A stretch of 34,224 nucleotides of DNA. It comes from Rhizobiaceae bacterium. GTDB lineage: Bacteria > Pseudomonadota > Alphaproteobacteria > Rhizobiales > Rhizobiaceae. Below the pieces are notes generated by a model that saw nothing but the letters and a program-made list of their open reading frames with translations, had not been told where the DNA came from and searched no databases. Positions within the stretch are counted from its first letter, which is position 1. Every line of letters begins with the position of its first letter. A program made the position numbers and the translations under genes. Location: contig JANQMU010000159.1 in the NCBI GenBank assembly GCA_028279875.1, positions 1 through 34,224 of the forward strand. Direction: 5' to 3'. Positions 31,089 to 34,224 of the stretch are shown one piece after another.

Positions 31089-32494
31089 CACGCGGCCCTC
31101 CCGCTGACTAGCGAACGGACGTCCGAAATGGTTCCGGTAACGGCGGCGGCGGCAACCATAGCCGGCGACATCAGATGGGTTCGCGCGCCGCGTCCCTGCC
31201 GGCCGCGGAAATTCCGGTTGGTCGACGACGCACAGCGCCGGCCGGCTGCGACCGTGTCGCCATTCATGCCGACACACATCGAACAGCCGGAGTCGGCCCA
31301 TTCCAGTCCGGCCTCGGTGAAGACCCGGTCGAGTCCTTCACGCTCCGCCTGCGCCTTGACCTGCGCCGAACCGGGCGAAACCAGCCCGGGTACCTTTGAC
31401 GTGCGTCCGGCAAGGACGGCGCCGGCAGCGCGCAAATCCTCGATCCGGCCATTGGTGCAGGAACCGATGAAGACCTGGTCCACCGGCGTTCCGGCGATCG
31501 GCCGGCCGGCGGTCAGTCCCATATAATCCAGGGCATTGCGTGCGGCGTCCGCCTTGCCGTCCTCAAGCTGTGCCGGATCCGGAATCCTGGCGTTGACGGG
31601 CACGGCCTGTTCCGGACTGGTGCCCCATGTCACGGTCGGCGCGATGTCCCTGGCCTCGATCCGGACATCGCGGGCGAATGTCGCGCTCTCATCGGATCTA
31701 AGCTGGTTCCAGGCGGCCAGCGCCTTGTCCCAGCCGGCACCCCTGGGTGCGAAGGGGCGCCCCTTGAGATAGGCAAAGGTCGTTTCGTCCGGCGCGATCA
31801 TGCCGAAGCGCGCGCCGCCTTCGATGGACAGATTGCACAGTGTCATCCGGCCTTCCATCGACAGATCGGTGATTGCACGGCCCGCATATTCCACCGCATG
31901 GCCCCGTGCGCCGCCGGCGCCGAGCCGTGCGATCCAGTTCAGCGCAATATCCTTGGCGCTCACCCACGGACCCAGCTCGCCATCGACCGTAATCCGCATG
32001 GCGGCAGGCTTCTTCTGCCAGATGGTCTGGGTCGCCAGGATATGGGCCACCTCGGTCGCGCCGATCCCGAATGCCAGCGCACCGAAGGCGCCATGGGTCG
32101 ATGTGTGGCTGTCGCCGCAATTGACCAGCAGGCCGGGCAGGGTCAGGCCCTGTTCGGGCCCGATCACATGGACAATCCCCTGGCGTGGATCGTCGAGATC
32201 GAAAAGCTGCAATTCGTGCCTTTGGGCGTTTTCCTGAAGCGTGCGGATCATACGCGCAATCTGCGGGGCCATCCCACGGTCGCGGTTCCGCGTCGGCGCG
32301 TAATGATCGACGACACAGAAGGTGAGGGCCGGTTCCGCCACCTTGGCATTGCGGCCGGCCAGATTGGCGAAGGCGTGATGGGACCCCTCATGCACCAGAT
32401 GACGGTCCACCCACAGAAGCGATGTTCCGTCGTCGCGCCGCAGGATCTCATGCGCCGACCAGAGCTTGTCGAGAAGGGTGGCCGGCGTGTTCAT
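31088..32494 (-). CDS. leuC: Aconitase-family hydro-lyase large subunit (LeuC-like)
   Basis: This 468-residue protein is a full-length LeuC. The 4Fe-4S ligands are the Cys in FIGSCTNGRIEDL and the two in GCSMCVGMN. Other markers are NCGDSHTSTHGAFGALAFGIG and the end NRNFRGRQGRGARTHLMSP. It isomerises or hydrates a 2-substituted malate/maleate through the iron-sulphur cluster. The residue pattern near the front, CVVDHYAPT, where leucine-pathway enzymes commonly have TVDHNVPT, is a possible specificity change. It overlaps the gntR stop (ATGA), so regulator and enzyme are coupled. Confidence 0.9.
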   Translation of the reverse strand: MNTPATLLDKLWSAHEILRRDDGTSLLWVDRHLVHEGSHHAFANLAGRNAKVAEPALTFCVVDHYAPTRNRDRGMAPQIARMIRTLQENAQRHELQLFDLDDPRQGIVHVIGPEQGLTLPGLLVNCGDSHTSTHGAFGALAFGIGATEVAHILATQTIWQKKPAAMRITVDGELGPWVSAKDIALNWIARLGAGGARGHAVEYAGRAITDLSMEGRMTLCNLSIEGGARFGMIAPDETTFAYLKGRPFAPRGAGWDKALAAWNQLRSDESATFARDVRIEARDIAPTVTWGTSPEQAVPVNARIPDPAQLEDGKADAARNALDYMGLTAGRPIAGTPVDQVFIGSCTNGRIEDLRAAGAVLAGRTSKVPGLVSPGSAQVKAQAEREGLDRVFTEAGLEWADSGCSMCVGMNGDTVAAGRRCASSTNRNFRGRQGRGARTHLMSPAMVAAAAVTGTISDVRSLVSGRAA

Positions 32495-33294
32495 GTGCCG
32501 CCGCCGTCAAGTTGTCCGATTGCCGGCTCCCAATGACGGGCGCTGCCGCGGCCGACCCGCGTCAGGGACATCTCCAGCCGGAACATGTCGGGACGATATT
32601 GGGCGGACAGATACTCCACACCGTTGCCGTCGACATCGCGCACCACGCGCTTGAGCGACAACAGGGCCGAGCCGACCGCGACATCCAGCGCATCGGCCAC
32701 ATCCGGGCCGGCCAGTGTCGCCGACACCGATTGATGGGCCTCCTTGATCTGCACGCCGCTGCGCTCGAGCAGCTTGAACAGCGGCGTGGTGGCCAGATCG
32801 TCTTCCGAGTAGTTCTGCGCGATCGAGGCGGGAACGTAGGTGGTCAGATGTGAAAACGGAGTCTCCTCGGCGATGCGGACACGCGTCGCGATCTGGACCT
32901 TTTCATTCTGGCCGATATCCATGGCGCGCGCCACGAATTCCGGTGCGGGCCCGTAGGAGAACGACAGCAGCCGTGCGGTCGTGCTCTGACCCATTTCGAC
33001 AAGCTGCGGCATGAGCGTGGTGAAATCCATCGCCACCGGCTTTTCGTGCTGCTCGGTCTTGCGCACGGTCGAGCCGCTGCCCGCGCGACGGACGATCAGG
33101 CCGGTGTCGGCAAGCACATCGAGCGCCCTGCGAACCGTGACGCGCGAGACGCCGAAACTCTCGGCGAGACGTTGCTCGCCGGGCAGATTTTCACCGACAC
33201 CGAGCTGCCCGTCGGCGATTTGATCGCGCAACGACAGATAGACACGACGCGCCTTGGCGCCCTCCGGAAGCATGGCTGTCGCGCGTCTTTCCAC
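32491..33294 (-). CDS. GntR-family regulator with UTRA ligand domain (HutC type)
   Basis: I choose the GTG at 33294 (GGAGGA nine bases upstream), giving 267 residues; an ATG at 33273 is the alternative. The frame extends to 33510, but that would cross the promoter region. The winged helix (YLSLRDQIADGQLGVGENLPGEQRLAESFGVSRVTVRRAL) is at about 17-60, followed by a wing GSGSTV and the UTRA domain from about 100 (ETPFSHLTTYVPASIAQNY; C-terminal GVEYLSAQYRPDMFRLEM). It probably represses this island until a ligand acid binds. A perfect palindrome in the divergent promoter region is the likely operator. Confidence 0.9.
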   Translation of the reverse strand: MERRATAMLPEGAKARRVYLSLRDQIADGQLGVGENLPGEQRLAESFGVSRVTVRRALDVLADTGLIVRRAGSGSTVRKTEQHEKPVAMDFTTLMPQLVEMGQSTTARLLSFSYGPAPEFVARAMDIGQNEKVQIATRVRIAEETPFSHLTTYVPASIAQNYSEDDLATTPLFKLLERSGVQIKEAHQSVSATLAGPDVADALDVAVGSALLSLKRVVRDVDGNGVEYLSAQYRPDMFRLEMSLTRVGRGSARHWEPAIGQLDGGGT

Positions 33295-33364
33295 GTCTCG
33301 AAATCCTCCCAAATACCGCCCATATGGTAGCTGGGCTTTTGAAAAAATCAAGCTAATGTATTTT

Positions 33365-33419
33365 TTGACACGAAGATTTTGTCTTAACAAAAGCGCGTGA
33401 CATGTATTATAGATAATAC
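33365..33419 (+). promoter_or_regulatory. Divergent promoter region with a perfect palindromic operator
   Basis: The palindrome GTATTAT-AG-ATAATAC (33404-33419) has 7-bp arms and contains or overlaps the probable -10 of the plus-strand gene (TATTAT at 33405-33410, or TATAGA at 33408-33413), with a TTAACA at 33384-33389 as -35. A TTGACA at 33365-33370 is a less well spaced alternative. Its placement suits repression by the adjacent GntR protein. The rest of the 33295-33440 gap is AT-rich and holds no gene. Confidence 0.5.
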
Positions 33420-33440
33420 AGATTATCGTGGGAGGATGGA

Positions 33441-34007
33441 ATGCCGATCGTCGAACTGCATCTCCTGGAAGGATATGGATCGGATGAGAAGCGCCGCCTC
33501 GGCGAGGCATTGACGGACGCCGTGCGCCTTGTCGTGCCGGCCGATCCCGAAACCGTCACGGTGATGATCCATGGGATGCGCGCCGACGGCTACTATCGCG
33601 GCCGGGTCCGCCGGAATCCGGCGCCCGCGCGGCCGGATCCCGCGATACTGGTGAAGAGCTTTCTTCAGGCCATGGAACGCCGTGACATCCATGCAGCGGA
33701 GGCCATGCTGGCGGACGGCTTTGCGATGCACTTCCCGGGGACCGCTCCGATGGGTCGGCTGAAGGAACTGCTTGAATGGGCCGCGGCCCGGTACCGGTTT
33801 GTCAAAAAGACCTATGAGGGCTTCGATGCGCTGCAAAGCCCGGGCCCGGCTGCCATCGTCTATTGCCGCGGGACCCTCTCCGGCGAATGGCCCGACGGGA
33901 CCGCGTTTCACGGCATCCGCTTTATAGACCGTTTCGAGATTGTCGGCGGCGCAATCACCAGACAGGATGTCTGGAACGATATCGCGGAGACAAGGGCACA
34001 GGCATGA
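33441..34007 (+). CDS. Tautomerase / SnoaL-like fusion protein
   Basis: The 188-residue protein joins two small folds. Residues 1-58 (MPIVELHLLEGYGSDEKRRL, ADPETVTVMIHGM) are a 4-oxalocrotonate-tautomerase-like unit with Pro directly after the initiator Met, the catalytic base of that family. Residues about 65-185 (DPAILVKSFLQAMERRDI, MLADGFAMHFPGTAPMGR, FHGIRFIDRFEIVGGAITRQDVWND) are an NTF2/SnoaL-like cone. The start is fixed by the need for Pro-1 and by GGGAGG upstream; an ATG at 33436 is out of frame. A keto-enol isomerase with a second acid-base pocket is likely. It is first in the operon divergent from gntR-leuCD-dctPQM and overlaps the next gene (ATGA). Confidence 0.82.
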   Translation: MPIVELHLLEGYGSDEKRRLGEALTDAVRLVVPADPETVTVMIHGMRADGYYRGRVRRNPAPARPDPAILVKSFLQAMERRDIHAAEAMLADGFAMHFPGTAPMGRLKELLEWAAARYRFVKKTYEGFDALQSPGPAAIVYCRGTLSGEWPDGTAFHGIRFIDRFEIVGGAITRQDVWNDIAETRAQA

Positions 34008-34224
34008 GCGAGATCGACCCCATCACACTCTCGGTCCTGGCCGGGCGCATGGAGCAGATTGCCGACGAGATGGATGCGACGCTGTTCCGCGCCGCCTTCA
34101 ATCCGATCATCGCCGAGGCGCATGACGCAAGCCACGGTCTCTATCACGCGCAGAGCGGCGACACGCTGGTACAGGGCAAGTCCGGCCTGCCGATCTTTGT
34201 CGGCGTCATGTCCTTTGCCGTGCG
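34004..34224 (+). CDS. Hydantoinase B/oxoprolinase-family protein, N-terminal part only
   Basis: The frame from the ATG at 34004 is open to the window end (73 residues). The start DPITLSVLAGRMEQIADEM and FRAAFNPIIAEAHDASHGLY are characteristic of the HyuB/acetone-carboxylase/N-methylhydantoinase B family, which with a HyuA partner opens or carboxylates cyclic amides or ketones using ATP. A typical protein is about 550-600 residues, so most is outside. It is co-translated with the tautomerase fusion. Confidence 0.78.
   Translation, partial: MSEIDPITLSVLAGRMEQIADEMDATLFRAAFNPIIAEAHDASHGLYHAQSGDTLVQGKSGLPIFVGVMSFAV

Noticed and set aside
33295..33510. N-terminal extension of the GntR regulator
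   Set aside because: It would cross the palindrome and promoter region and has no regulator-like sequence; the GTG at 33294 has a good ribosome site.
1..34224. CRISPR arrays, tRNA or rRNA genes, prophage modules, toxin-antitoxin pairs
   Set aside because: Looked for on both strands; no regularly spaced repeats, no RNA gene signatures and no phage or toxin-antitoxin genes were recognised by reading.

Overview
The window is GC-rich (by eye about 60-63%), densely packed with short-overlap operons, and looks like a free-living alphaproteobacterium. The clues are a TRAP transporter, a tripartite tricarboxylate (TTT) transporter, a DUF2277 protein, a SigZ-type sigma factor, frequent GTG starts and many 4-nt ATGA/GTGA overlaps. 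No rRNA, tRNA or CRISPR array was seen. The assignment to Alphaproteobacteria is inference from gene content.

Region 1 (1-8010, minus strand) is a compact coenzyme F420 locus: cofG, cofH, cofD, cofC, cofE, npdG and an LLM-type F420-dependent oxidoreductase, read in that order from a promoter near 8000. It holds deazaflavin synthesis (CofG/CofH), the guanylylated phospho-acid donor (CofC), its transfer to Fo (CofD), glutamylation (CofE), reduction of F420 by NADPH (NpdG) and one likely user of F420H2. A cyclic-nucleotide-domain/thioredoxin-reductase-like flavoprotein follows and runs off the left edge.

Region 2 (about 8016-9846) is a scar of lower GC. It has an ArsR-type regulator remnant without its recognition helix, an exported cupin-like protein of unknown function, and a 3'-truncated IS5-family transposase cut off next to the following gene.

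Region 3 (9847-23613) is a catabolic island. An IclR regulator and an SDR-fold protein lacking the SDR catalytic residues are divergent from an eleven-gene operon: tctC-tctB-tctA, a ThDP-dependent acetolactate-synthase-like enzyme, an aldehyde dehydrogenase, three extended SDRs, a KstD/fumarate-reductase-like flavoprotein, a KdgF-like cupin and a LysE-type exporter. The intergenic region carries a good sigma-70-like promoter and three copies of a 16-bp element that may be the IclR operator. Together they suggest uptake of a carboxylated compound, several oxidations, decarboxylation of a 2-oxo acid and oxidation of the aldehyde. The substrate is not identifiable from sequence and no named pathway fits this exact set.

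Region 4 (23725-27457) is a housekeeping/stress stretch: DUF2277, a methyltransferase, a serine/threonine-dehydratase-like enzyme, a VOC protein, sigZ and a glutathione S-transferase.

Region 5 (27504-34224) is a second catabolic island. gntR-leuC-leuD-dctP-dctQ-dctM (minus) is divergent from a tautomerase/SnoaL fusion and the start of a hydantoinase-B-type gene (plus), across a promoter region with a perfect palindrome. LeuCD here is probably a catabolic hydro-lyase for the acid brought in by the TRAP transporter. Both transport operons carry stem-loops next to the solute-binding-protein gene.
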